From the NCBI GenBank assembly GCA_015059185.1, contig SVAY01000010.1:1-64000 (forward strand): 64,000 nucleotides of DNA, given 5' to 3'. Below are positions 48,831-57,609 of the stretch, in pieces; the stretch's first letter is position 1, and the number at the start of each line of letters is the position of its first letter. The position numbers and the translations under genes were made by a program. This DNA comes from Erysipelotrichaceae bacterium (lineage in GTDB: Bacteria > Bacillota_I > Bacilli_A > RFN20 > CAG-826). The notes under the pieces are model-generated. The model made no database searches and was not told the origin of the DNA. It saw nothing but the letters and a program-made list of their open reading frames with translations.

Positions 48831-50117
48831 TTAAAAAAATAGATCTTTCTTTCTTAAATAATTAGGATAATGATTCTTAATCACTTCTCCATTAGTCTTA
48901 GTAAAATCAACTGGGATATTTTGATATTTAAGAAGAATAAATCCTTTATAATTTGTGTTTTTCTTGATTTCTAAACCTTTTATATAATCATTTAACTCCT
49001 CTTTTGTAAGCTCAACTTCTTGATAATAAGAAGATAAGCATCTCGCTAATTGGTGAGAATAAAGGATGCCATTTTTAATTAGTTCTCCAACTTTAAAACC
49101 ATATTGAATAATATTAAGCCCTTTATATTTAAAGTCATGAGTTAGGCTAAATAAAAAATCTCCAAATTTATAGCTTGAATAGCCCTTCAATTCACTAGGC
49201 ATTAAATTAGACAAAATCTTCTTTTCTTGGTAAGAAGTTTCTTTTAATGTTCCTGGCTTTTTAATTAAGCAGATATAATGTCCTTCTCCAGGAAATAGAT
49301 GTGGGAATAAATGGATACCTATATTTTCTTTAGAATGATAATATAAAGGGTTATTATTGATATCAATTAATTCGGCATCAGTGTTAGCTAATAAGTGTTT
49401 TATTACTTCTTCATCTTCTTCATAAGAATAGCTACAAGTTGAATAGATTAATGTACCACCTGGTTTAAGCATCATATAAGCGATATCAATTAATTCGTAT
49501 TGAATCATAACATTCTTATAAACCTTATTGATGCTCCAATCTTCTATCATCTTCTCGTCTTTTCTAAACATTCCGCTGCCAGAACAAGGCGCGTCTAAAA
49601 TTATCTTATCGAATCTATTTAGATAATATTGATAGATGTATTTGAAGTCGTTATTAGTAACCACAATATTTTTAAGCCCAAGACGCACAATGTTATCGAC
49701 TAGAGCTCTAGTTCTTTCTTTTGATAAATCGTTAGATATGATAACTCCAGTTTGATTGGTTAATAAGGATGCTTGAATAGTTTTTCCTCCTGGAGCAGCG
49801 CACATATCAAGGATGAAATCGTCTTTTTTAGGATTAAGTAAATAACTCACAACCATCGCGCTTGGTTCTTGTAGATAAAAGCACCCTAATTCGTGATAGA
49901 TGCTTTTCCCTAATTGATATTCGTTTTTATCGAAAATATAAGCGTGAGGGACGATTGGATGAGGTATTGCATGAGGAAATAAAGAGAGGAATGTCTCATC
50001 ATTCATCTTTTCTAGATTAAGTAATGAGGCATGTTTACTTTCTAACTCAAATGAAGAGATTAGTTGATCTATCTCTTTTTCGTCTAAATATTTTTCTAGA
50101 TGATTTTTAAAAGTCAT
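48831..50117 (-). CDS. rRNA cytosine-C5 methyltransferase (RsmB/RsmF family)
   Basis: 428 residues. The SAM-binding motif is LDMCAAPGGKT (about 103-113). Motif IV is DAPCSGSG with Cys178, and motif VI is STCSY with Cys228, the expected nucleophile. The N-terminus and the C-terminal 150 residues fit the NOL1/NOP2/sun family with an RsmF-like tail that probably contacts RNA. It makes 5-methylcytosine in 16S rRNA; the exact position cannot be read from the sequence. It is transcribed divergently from pdp. TATAAT lies 11 bases before its ATG. Confidence 0.9.
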   Translation of the reverse strand: MTFKNHLEKYLDEKEIDQLISSFELESKHASLLNLEKMNDETFLSLFPHAIPHPIVPHAYIFDKNEYQLGKSIYHELGCFYLQEPSAMVVSYLLNPKKDDFILDMCAAPGGKTIQASLLTNQTGVIISNDLSKERTRALVDNIVRLGLKNIVVTNNDFKYIYQYYLNRFDKIILDAPCSGSGMFRKDEKMIEDWSINKVYKNVMIQYELIDIAYMMLKPGGTLIYSTCSYSYEEDEEVIKHLLANTDAELIDINNNPLYYHSKENIGIHLFPHLFPGEGHYICLIKKPGTLKETSYQEKKILSNLMPSELKGYSSYKFGDFLFSLTHDFKYKGLNIIQYGFKVGELIKNGILYSHQLARCLSSYYQEVELTKEELNDYIKGLEIKKNTNYKGFILLKYQNIPVDFTKTNGEVIKNHYPNYLRKKDLFF

Positions 50118-50128
50118 AATCGATAAAT

Positions 50129-50160
50129 ATTATATATAATATCTCGAGATATGTTAGAAT
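50129..50160. promoter_or_regulatory. Divergent promoters of the methyltransferase and the pdp operon
   Basis: Minus strand: TATAAT (complement of 50129-50134), 11 bases before the ATG at 50117. Plus strand: extended -10 TGTTAGAAT (50152-50160), 8 bases before the ATG at 50169. Neither gene has a Shine-Dalgarno sequence. Confidence 0.55.
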
Positions 50161-50168
50161 AATTTCAA

Positions 50169-51461
50169 ATGGTCGATTTAATTGAAAAAAAGAAAAATGG
50201 TTTGGCTCTCACCAGAGAAGAGATTTATTACTGGATACAGGGATTAGTCGATGACAAGATCCCTCTATATCAATCTAGCGCTTTACTTATGGCCATCACT
50301 TTTAAGGGAATGGAGGATAGAGAAATTTATGACCTTACTAGTGCGATGTATAAGACAGGCGATATCGTTGATTTATCCAAAATTAGTGGAATAAAAGCAG
50401 ATAAACACTCAACAGGTGGTGTTGGTGATAAGACTTCCTTAGTTCTTTTACCAATGGTAGCGGCTTGTGGAGTAAAAGTTGCTAAAATGAGTGGTCGTGG
50501 CTTAGGCCATACCGGTGGTACTTTAGATAAACTCCAAGCTATTCCTAATACCAAAATTGATTTAAAAGAAGAAGATTTTATCAAACAAGCTAACGAAGTT
50601 GGACTTGTTATTTCAGGACAAAATGATAAATTAACCCCTGCTGATAAAAAGTTATATGCATTAAGAGACGTAACTGCAACAGTTAACTCTCTCCCATTAA
50701 TTGCTTCTAGCGTTATGAGTAAGAAACTCGCTACCGCAAGCGATTCATTATTACTTGATGTTACCATAGGTAACGGAGCTTTCATGAAAGACTTCGATAG
50801 TGGTCTTGAACTCGCAGAACTAATGATTAAGATTGGTAATTATCATCATCTTCCAACCCGTGCAGTGATTTCTAATATGAACCAACCTTTAGGTAAGGCA
50901 ATTGGTAATGCATTAGAAATTAAAGAAGTGATTAAAGCCCTTCAAGGAGAAGGCCCAGAAGATTTAATGGAATTGTGTTATACCATGGGTTCCATTATGC
51001 TTATGCAAGCCAATATTTGTAATACTGAACTTGAAGCGCGTAAGAAATTAGAAGAAGTTATTAGCAACGGCTCAGCCTTTAACAAGTTTGTCGAAATGGT
51101 TAAAGCCCAAGGTGGAGATACTAGCTATATCTTTGATACTTCAAAATTCAACCTCACCAAATATAACTTTAGAATTGTTGCGCCTTATGACGGATATGTT
51201 GAAAAGCTCGATGCATATATCTTAGGCCGTGCGGCAATGAAGCTTGGTGCAGGAAGAGAAACTATTAACGATTATATTGATTATGATGCAGGCATTTATC
51301 TACACCACAAAGTTGGTGATAAAGTCTGCCAAGGTGATAAGATTTTATCAATTTACACCAATAAAGATAATTATTTAGATTTAATTGAAGAGCTTAATAA
51401 AGCTGTCAGTATTAATCCTAGAGAAATTGCTAAACCAACAGTTATCTATAAAATTTTATAA
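50169..51461 (+). CDS. pdp: Pyrimidine-nucleoside phosphorylase
   Basis: 430 residues, the usual length. It shows the family signature KMSGRGLGHTGGTLDKLQ (about 108-125) and the phosphate-binding DKHSTGGVGDK. Enzymes of this family split uridine or thymidine with phosphate to base and (deoxy)ribose-1-phosphate for salvage. It leads a compact operon with rarA, dtd, mnmA and a membrane protein. Its stop is one base before the rarA ATG. The start codon lies 8 bases after an extended -10 box. Confidence 0.95.
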   Translation: MVDLIEKKKNGLALTREEIYYWIQGLVDDKIPLYQSSALLMAITFKGMEDREIYDLTSAMYKTGDIVDLSKISGIKADKHSTGGVGDKTSLVLLPMVAACGVKVAKMSGRGLGHTGGTLDKLQAIPNTKIDLKEEDFIKQANEVGLVISGQNDKLTPADKKLYALRDVTATVNSLPLIASSVMSKKLATASDSLLLDVTIGNGAFMKDFDSGLELAELMIKIGNYHHLPTRAVISNMNQPLGKAIGNALEIKEVIKALQGEGPEDLMELCYTMGSIMLMQANICNTELEARKKLEEVISNGSAFNKFVEMVKAQGGDTSYIFDTSKFNLTKYNFRIVAPYDGYVEKLDAYILGRAAMKLGAGRETINDYIDYDAGIYLHHKVGDKVCQGDKILSIYTNKDNYLDLIEELNKAVSINPREIAKPTVIYKIL

Positions 51462-51462
51462 T

Positions 51463-52701
51463 ATGAATAAACCTCTCGCTGATCTTATTAGACCTTCATC
51501 TTTAGATGAGATGGTTGGTCAAACTCACTTATTAGGGAAAGATTCTATTTTTAGAAAGGTTATTGAAACCAAAAAAGTTCCTAATATGATTTTTTATGGT
51601 CCAGCGGGAACAGGCAAAACAACGATGGCGAATATTATCGCCCATAATTCTAATCTATCGTTATTTAAACTGAACGGTACAAATGCATCAACTGATGACA
51701 TTAAACGAGTGATTAGTGAAACTAATTCTGTATTAAATTCTAATGGAGTGCTTCTCTATTTAGATGAGATTCAATATCTTAATAAGAAGCAACAACAATC
51801 TCTATTAGAGTTTGTTGAAAGTGGAGATATCACCCTTATTGCTTCAACTACAGAGAACCCATATTTTTATATCTATCCTGCTTTATTATCACGTTGTACT
51901 GTCTTTGAATTTAAAGCGATTAGTAAAGATGAGATTAAAAAAGGTCTTAGACGAGGATTAGAGAAACTCTCTTTAGAGATGGATGAAGATGCTTTAGATC
52001 TTTTAGCGTTAGCTAGTAATGGTGATATGAGGAAGTCACTTAATAATCTTGAGTTCCTTGCTAATAGCTTAGATATGAGTGTAAATAAGATCTCTATCGA
52101 GCAAGTTAATCAATTAATTGATAAAGCAAATATTAGTTATGACAGAAGTGAAGATAAACATTTTGATAATTTAAGCGCATTAATGAAATCTCTTAGAGGT
52201 AGTGATGTTGATGCTTCTTTATTCTATTTAGCGAAGCTACTTGAAGCGGGAGACTTAATTGCGGCGTGTCGTAGACTATTATGTAGTGCATCTGAAGATG
52301 TTGGGATGGCGTATCCTAATATCATCCCGCTTGTCAAAGCTGCCGTTGATACTGCTCTTCAACTTGGTATGCCAGAAGCGAGACTCCCTTTAGCAAATGC
52401 CGCCATATTAATTGCAACTGCTCCTAAGAGCAATTCTGGAGTTTTAGCGATTGATGCCGCAATAAGTGATATCCATAAGGGTAAAGGCATTAACGTACCT
52501 CGCGAATTACAAAACACCCATTATGATGGTGAAGATAATAAAAATAAAGGACAACATTATAAATATCCTCATGACTATTCTCATCACTGGGTCAAACAAC
52601 AATATCTTCCAGATGATATTAAAGATGCAAAATACTATAACTATCAAGACAACAAATATGAACAAGCTCTAAAAGAATATTGGGATAAGGTGAAGAAATG
52701 A
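51463..52701 (+). CDS. rarA: Replication-associated recombination protein RarA/MgsA
   Basis: 412 residues. An AAA+ ATPase with the N-terminal family motif PLADLIRPSSLDEMVGQ, Walker A GPAGTGKT, Walker B YLDEIQ, and the C-terminal tetramerisation segment with GMPEARLPLANA and HYKYPHDY. RarA acts at stalled replication forks. The ATG at 51463 is chosen because the conserved N-terminus begins there; an in-frame start inside pdp is rejected. It overlaps dtd by 4 bases (ATGA). Confidence 0.95.
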   Translation: MNKPLADLIRPSSLDEMVGQTHLLGKDSIFRKVIETKKVPNMIFYGPAGTGKTTMANIIAHNSNLSLFKLNGTNASTDDIKRVISETNSVLNSNGVLLYLDEIQYLNKKQQQSLLEFVESGDITLIASTTENPYFYIYPALLSRCTVFEFKAISKDEIKKGLRRGLEKLSLEMDEDALDLLALASNGDMRKSLNNLEFLANSLDMSVNKISIEQVNQLIDKANISYDRSEDKHFDNLSALMKSLRGSDVDASLFYLAKLLEAGDLIAACRRLLCSASEDVGMAYPNIIPLVKAAVDTALQLGMPEARLPLANAAILIATAPKSNSGVLAIDAAISDIHKGKGINVPRELQNTHYDGEDNKNKGQHYKYPHDYSHHWVKQQYLPDDIKDAKYYNYQDNKYEQALKEYWDKVKK

Positions 52702-53150
52702 GAATTGTATTAACTACAGTCGATGAAGCAAGTGTATCTATTAAAGGTAAGAAGGTAGGAGCAATTAATAAAGGCTACCTACTTTTAGTAGGTTTTACTT
52801 TTGGAGATAATGAAGAACTCGTATCTAAAATGGTCGATAAGTTCCTCAATCTCCGCGTTTTTCCTGATGAACATGATAAGATCAATCTTTCTTTAAGTGA
52901 TGTTGGTGGTTCAATTTTAAGCGTTTCACAGTTCACTTTATACGCAAATGCAAAAGGTAGTAGAAGACCATCTTTTACTGACGCCTTATCTCCTATGGAA
53001 GCTGAAAGATTATATAATTATTTCAATAAATGTATTGAAGAAAGATATGGCAAGTTAGCAACCGGTGTATTCGGGGCTGATATGAAAGTGGAATCAATAA
53101 ATGACGGACCATTCACTTTGATTCTAGATAGCAAGGAATTATATCAATGA
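52698..53150 (+). CDS. dtd: D-aminoacyl-tRNA deacylase
   Basis: 150 residues, the normal length. It carries the two active-site segments SQFTLYANAKGSRRPSF and NDGPFTL; the second usually reads NDGPVT. The enzyme removes D-amino acids wrongly attached to tRNA. The start overlaps the rarA stop and the stop overlaps the mnmA start, both as ATGA. Confidence 0.95.
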   Translation: MRIVLTTVDEASVSIKGKKVGAINKGYLLLVGFTFGDNEELVSKMVDKFLNLRVFPDEHDKINLSLSDVGGSILSVSQFTLYANAKGSRRPSFTDALSPMEAERLYNYFNKCIEERYGKLATGVFGADMKVESINDGPFTLILDSKELYQ

Positions 53151-54280
53151 AAGTCTTATTAGGTCTTAGTGGTGGTGTTGATAGTGCGGTTGCTGCATAT
53201 TTATTAATTAAAGCAGGGCATGAAGTTACGGCTTGTTTTATGCGTAACTGGGATGCTTTAGCGAATAACGACTATTTAGGTAATCCAACTTTAAATGAGA
53301 ATCAATGTCCACAAGAGAAGGATTATGACGATGCGATGGCGGTTGCCAAAAAATTAAATATTCCTTTCATTCGTAATGACTATATTAAAGAATATTGGGA
53401 TAATGTTTTCTCATATTTAATTAAAGAATATGAGGTTGGAAGAACTCCTAATCCAGATATCTTTTGTAATAAATATATTAAGTTTGGACCATTTTTAGAT
53501 TTTGCTCTTTCTCACGGATATGATGCGATTGCGATGGGGCATTATGCCAAGCGTATTGATAAAGACGACAAAGCTTATTTAGCAAAGTCATTCGACACGA
53601 ATAAAGATCAAACCTATTTCCTTTCTCAAATCTCTAATTATCAATTATCACACTGCTTATTTCCTTTAGGAAATATTGATAAAAGTGAAGTAAGAAGAAT
53701 CGCTCATGAACTTGATTTAGAAAGTGTGATGGATAAAAAGGATTCAACAGGTATTTGCTTTATTGGAGAAAGAAATTTTAAAGAATTTTTAAAGAATTAT
53801 ATTCCAGCTTCTCAAGGTGAAATTAGGGATATTGAAAATGATCGAGTGCTCGGTAATCATGACGGAGTAATGTATTATACCATCGGTCAACGTCGTGGAC
53901 TTGGGATTGGTGGAATTAAAGGTGAAGAAGCAAAAGGATGGTTCGTTGCTAGAAAAGACGTTAAGAGGAATATTCTTTATGTCGCTAGTGGGGAAGAAAA
54001 TGAATATTTAGAATCAACTAGCTGTACTGTCGATACCCTTAACTTCATTACTGATAAGCCAGAGGATGGTAGCCACATTGAAGTGAAATTTAGATATCGT
54101 CAGCCAGATAACGGAGTGACTATACATTATATTAATGATGAACTTGTTAAACTAGTCTATGATAAACCAGTTAAAGCGGTGACACCTGGTCAAGCAGCAG
54201 TATTTTATACTGAAGAAGGAATATGCTTAGGTGGTGGATTAATTAAGCATGTTTATCGAAATGATAGGAGAATAGATTAA
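53147..54280 (+). CDS. mnmA: tRNA-specific 2-thiouridylase MnmA
   Basis: 377 residues. The PP-loop is GLSGGVDSAVAAYLL at the N-terminus. The two catalytic Cys are Cys107 (PDIFCNKYIKFG) and Cys204 (STGICFIGER). The enzyme thiolates U34 of Lys, Glu and Gln tRNAs using ATP and persulfide sulfur. It is coupled to dtd by a 4-base overlap. Its TAA shares a base with the next ATG. Confidence 0.96.
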   Translation: MKVLLGLSGGVDSAVAAYLLIKAGHEVTACFMRNWDALANNDYLGNPTLNENQCPQEKDYDDAMAVAKKLNIPFIRNDYIKEYWDNVFSYLIKEYEVGRTPNPDIFCNKYIKFGPFLDFALSHGYDAIAMGHYAKRIDKDDKAYLAKSFDTNKDQTYFLSQISNYQLSHCLFPLGNIDKSEVRRIAHELDLESVMDKKDSTGICFIGERNFKEFLKNYIPASQGEIRDIENDRVLGNHDGVMYYTIGQRRGLGIGGIKGEEAKGWFVARKDVKRNILYVASGEENEYLESTSCTVDTLNFITDKPEDGSHIEVKFRYRQPDNGVTIHYINDELVKLVYDKPVKAVTPGQAAVFYTEEGICLGGGLIKHVYRNDRRID

Positions 54281-54765
54281 TGCATACTGAATATATATTT
54301 ACTCAAGACACATATAAAAACTTACAAAAAAGAAGGTTATTCTTTTATGGTAGTCTTGGCATTATTGGTTTAATCGGTGTTATCTTATTTGCTATTTTAT
54401 ATATGGCTTTAGATTACAATAGATACCTTATATTTTTACTGATCCCATCCTTAATATTTGCGGGAGCAGGTTTGTTATATTTTGTGATGATTTTAGTAAT
54501 GATTTATAAACTTAAAGACACAGAAGTGAAGTTTACCTATGATTTTAATAAAGAGATGATGAATGTGAAATCTTATAATGAAGGTAAACTCACTAGTAAT
54601 AACCACGTTTATTACAACATCATTCAACGTTATAAAGATACTGGGAAAAATTTATTCCTCTATCTTCCTAATAAGAAAGTATTGCCATTAAGTGCAATAG
54701 ACCCAAAAATAGAAGAAATCAAAAAGATTATTAATATCAACGATATTCCTAAAAAGAGAATCTAA
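54280..54765 (+). CDS. Small membrane protein, YcxB-like
   Basis: 161 residues. Two membrane helices (about 22-46 and 49-76) are followed by a cytosolic beta-rich part: VKFTYDFNKEMMNVKSYNEG, then YYNIIQRY, NLFLYLPNKK and LPLSAI. This resembles the YcxB-like C-terminal domain. The function is unknown. It starts on the mnmA stop (TAATG) and is the last gene of the pdp operon, before a strong terminator. Confidence 0.7.
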   Translation: MHTEYIFTQDTYKNLQKRRLFFYGSLGIIGLIGVILFAILYMALDYNRYLIFLLIPSLIFAGAGLLYFVMILVMIYKLKDTEVKFTYDFNKEMMNVKSYNEGKLTSNNHVYYNIIQRYKDTGKNLFLYLPNKKVLPLSAIDPKIEEIKKIININDIPKKRI

Positions 54766-54771
54766 ATAATT

Positions 54772-54795
54772 ATCCTAATTAATTAGGATTTTTTA
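54772..54795 (+). terminator. Rho-independent terminator of the pdp operon
   Basis: An 18-base perfect palindrome, ATCCTAATTAATTAGGAT (54772-54789), followed by a T run. Confidence 0.85.
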
Positions 54796-54824
54796 TTTGC
54801 TAACAATATAGGAGGACTAAACTT

Positions 54825-56465
54825 ATGAAAAACAAAATATCATTATTCATTATCCCTGGTTTTCTTGTCTCTATTCTTTGTGGCTGTAATTCAAAAGCTA
54901 AAGATATCAGTATTATCTATACCACCGACATTCACTGTGGTATCAGCGACAATTTAACTTACTCTAGTGTCGTCGCTTATAAAGATGAATTAAGTAAAAC
55001 TAATTACGTTTCTCTTGTTGATGCAGGAGATTATCTTCAAGGTAATTATGTTGGAGCGATTTCTAAAGGCGAATACATCGTTGAAGTGATGAATAAAGCA
55101 GGATATGATGTCGTCACGTTAGGTAATCATGAATTTGATTACGGAATGGATGAATTAGCAAGTCGCTTAACAGAACTTAATAGTGATATTGTTTCATGTA
55201 ATTTTTCTTATATTGGAAATAGGAGTAATAAATTCACTATGGTAAAACCATATGTGATAAAAGAATATGGCTCTAAAAAGATTGGTTATGTTGGTGTGAC
55301 AACCCCTCATAGCTTAACCGATTCCGATCCGAAAAACTTTTTAGAAGACGATAAAATTGCCTATACATTTGGAGAGAGTTCTAAAGAAAACTTCTATAAC
55401 ATCGTACAAGAAAATATTGATAACTGTAAAAGAGATGGAGCAGATTACGTTTTAATCTTATCTCACTTAGGTAGTTTAGATAATTATTCTCCATATAGTT
55501 CATTAGATTTAATTGCTAATACGAGTGGATATTTAGCGGTCCTAGATGGGCACGCTCATATATCGATGCCTTGGAAAGAAGTAAAAGATAAGAACAATAA
55601 TCCTGTTCAACTCGTAGATACTGGTTATAAGCTTAATAATTTTGCTTCTTTAACCATCAAAACTGATGGCTCAGTTTCCTATAATTTCATTACCCAATAT
55701 GACGCGAAATCAGAGGTGATGGATGCTTTCATTAAAGATATCAATGCAAAAGCTGATGAAACTGGTAACAAAGTTGTCGCGACTATTGATGTGAGTTTAA
55801 AAACGACGAATGAACGTGGAACAAGACTTGTAAGAGCTAGAGAAACTCCTATTGGTAATTTAATCGCAGATGCATATAGAAATATATCTGGAGCGGATAT
55901 TGGAATTGTTAACGGTGGAGGAATTAGAAGCGATTTAGCAATGGGGGATGTTACTTATCGACAAATCATGAATGTTCATCCTTTTGGTAATACTTTAATG
56001 AAAAAGAAAGTGACTGGTTCTCAAATATTAGATCATTTAGAATTTGCTTCAATGAATACAACTAGTGATATTGGAACAGGAGAAAAAGCAACAGGAGAAT
56101 CAGGTGCATTTGTTAGTGCTTCCGGTCTTATCTATTCAATAGATACTTCCACACCAACTAGCGTAGTGGTAGATGAAAAAGGATATTTCGTTAAGGTGGG
56201 TGGTTCTCGTAGAGTGAAAGATGTAAAAGTATTAGTGAATAATGAATATCAACCAATTGATCCAAATAAAGAATATATTTTAGCGTCTAATAATTTCTTG
56301 CTTAATAATGGTGGAGATGGCGCGAATATGTATATGAATGATGAAGTTGTCCCAAGTGAACAAAAATTCGATTACGAAGTAGTAATTGACTATATTGTTG
56401 ATGTACTTAAGGGCCAATTAAAAGATAAATATTCTGGTGTCGAAGGTAGAATTAACGTTATATAA
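54825..56465 (+). CDS. Secreted 5'-nucleotidase-type metallophosphoesterase lipoprotein
   Basis: 546 residues. The signal peptide has lipobox ILCGC (Cys21). The calcineurin-like domain has metal ligands in TTDIHCG (Asp35, His37), DAGDYLQG, GNHEFDYG (Asn101, His102) and DGHAH. The 5_nucleotid_C domain includes GNLIADAYR, NGGGIRSDLA and LNNGGDG. Members of the family dephosphorylate nucleotides or split UDP-sugars outside the cell, which would supply nucleosides for salvage such as the nearby Pdp. A strong AGGAGG precedes the start. Confidence 0.9.
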   Translation: MKNKISLFIIPGFLVSILCGCNSKAKDISIIYTTDIHCGISDNLTYSSVVAYKDELSKTNYVSLVDAGDYLQGNYVGAISKGEYIVEVMNKAGYDVVTLGNHEFDYGMDELASRLTELNSDIVSCNFSYIGNRSNKFTMVKPYVIKEYGSKKIGYVGVTTPHSLTDSDPKNFLEDDKIAYTFGESSKENFYNIVQENIDNCKRDGADYVLILSHLGSLDNYSPYSSLDLIANTSGYLAVLDGHAHISMPWKEVKDKNNNPVQLVDTGYKLNNFASLTIKTDGSVSYNFITQYDAKSEVMDAFIKDINAKADETGNKVVATIDVSLKTTNERGTRLVRARETPIGNLIADAYRNISGADIGIVNGGGIRSDLAMGDVTYRQIMNVHPFGNTLMKKKVTGSQILDHLEFASMNTTSDIGTGEKATGESGAFVSASGLIYSIDTSTPTSVVVDEKGYFVKVGGSRRVKDVKVLVNNEYQPIDPNKEYILASNNFLLNNGGDGANMYMNDEVVPSEQKFDYEVVIDYIVDVLKGQLKDKYSGVEGRINVI

Positions 56466-56510
56466 GGTTTATTAATATCTCATTTATGCACTGCGATTGG
56501 TTTACATATT

Positions 56511-56539
56511 TTTACAACAATAACAAAAAATGATAAATT
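56511..56539 (+). promoter_or_regulatory. Possible promoter of the 56560 gene pair
   Basis: TTTACA (56511-56516), 17 bases, TAAATT (56534-56539) preceded by TGA as an extended -10. AGAGGT (56546-56551) precedes the ATG at 56560. Confidence 0.35.
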
Positions 56540-56559
56540 ATAAGTAAGAGGTAATAATT

Positions 56560-57609
56560 ATGCTAAATTTAATCACAGTTACTGGTTTGTTGTTTTCAAC
56601 TTATGTGAGTAATTCTTTCACGACTTTTTCGTCCCATTTTACCAATAGTACGAATCTTACTACTTTTGCAAATTATTATAGCGAAAATGGTATTGTTACA
56701 AGAGTTGATGATCCAACAGATATGAAAGTTGGAACTTTTGGTAACAAAAATTATAGCGCCGTAATCAGGTTGTACCTCCCTAATTTAGATTATCAGAAAA
56801 TAGGCAGCGCTTCTTTAGAATTGTTTAAACAAAGTGGTTATTCAGGCACAATAAAAATTGCTTATAAGTATGGTTTTGATTGGAGTGGCAGTGGTTTAAA
56901 TAATGGGTGGAATTATTACACCAATCTTTCATTCCAAGGAAATTCTTTTTACGCGTCTGTTAAATCGATAGTTGAAGATTTATGCCAGACCTCGTACTAT
57001 CAAAGCGTATTTTTTAAGTTATATTATGAGAATAGTAATTATTCAACTGTTTTTGGCAATAATTCCAGTTCGTCATATAGGCCTAAAATCAATATAACTT
57101 ATAATGACGTTCCTACTTACAATCATTATGGTAACGCTACAACATATTATTCAGGCAGTAATATGCAATTTTACAATGAAACCAATTGCTATGGGTATGC
57201 AATTAATGCGTATAACAACAATAACAATGTTTTAGGGTTGTTTTATGGTATAACCGAAACTTATACAAACGAAAATATTAATACCATTTTCATTCCTAGA
57301 CTTATCAATCACTCTAAAAACATTTTTAATGTAAATGTTAGAGAAATAAATTCATACAATGCTCCAATTTTTCCGTTTGAGCGAAGAATTGCATTTAGAG
57401 CAGTTATTGGTGGCAATTATGGTTCGTATCACTTTATTAAAGAACACTCTGATGGTAGTTGGTCTGGAAAGGATGGTGAGGGCAATTTTCCAGGAACCTA
57501 TATAAGTTCTATTCAATCTTACAACTGGGAAAATTATATGTATAACAGTGATGTGCATTATTTTGCAGTATCATCATTAGGAGACATTCCACAATATTAT
57601 GTTTTTTAA
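56560..57609 (+). CDS. Exported protein with putative cysteine-peptidase-like domain
   Basis: 349 residues. A weak signal segment is followed by a beta-rich domain (about 40-182) resembling DNRLRE-type structural domains (SAVIRLYLPNL, SASLELF, YRPKINITY). The C-terminal part has NCYGYAINAY with Cys210 and YHFIKEHSDGSWSGKDG with His291. This Cys/His pairing recalls bacterial NCYAYA...HWYRQDxDGxWSHK proteins thought to be papain-fold peptidases or amidases. No functional annotation is certain. It overlaps the next gene by 11 bases, so the two products probably work together. Confidence 0.55.
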   Translation: MLNLITVTGLLFSTYVSNSFTTFSSHFTNSTNLTTFANYYSENGIVTRVDDPTDMKVGTFGNKNYSAVIRLYLPNLDYQKIGSASLELFKQSGYSGTIKIAYKYGFDWSGSGLNNGWNYYTNLSFQGNSFYASVKSIVEDLCQTSYYQSVFFKLYYENSNYSTVFGNNSSSSYRPKINITYNDVPTYNHYGNATTYYSGSNMQFYNETNCYGYAINAYNNNNNVLGLFYGITETYTNENINTIFIPRLINHSKNIFNVNVREINSYNAPIFPFERRIAFRAVIGGNYGSYHFIKEHSDGSWSGKDGEGNFPGTYISSIQSYNWENYMYNSDVHYFAVSSLGDIPQYYVF

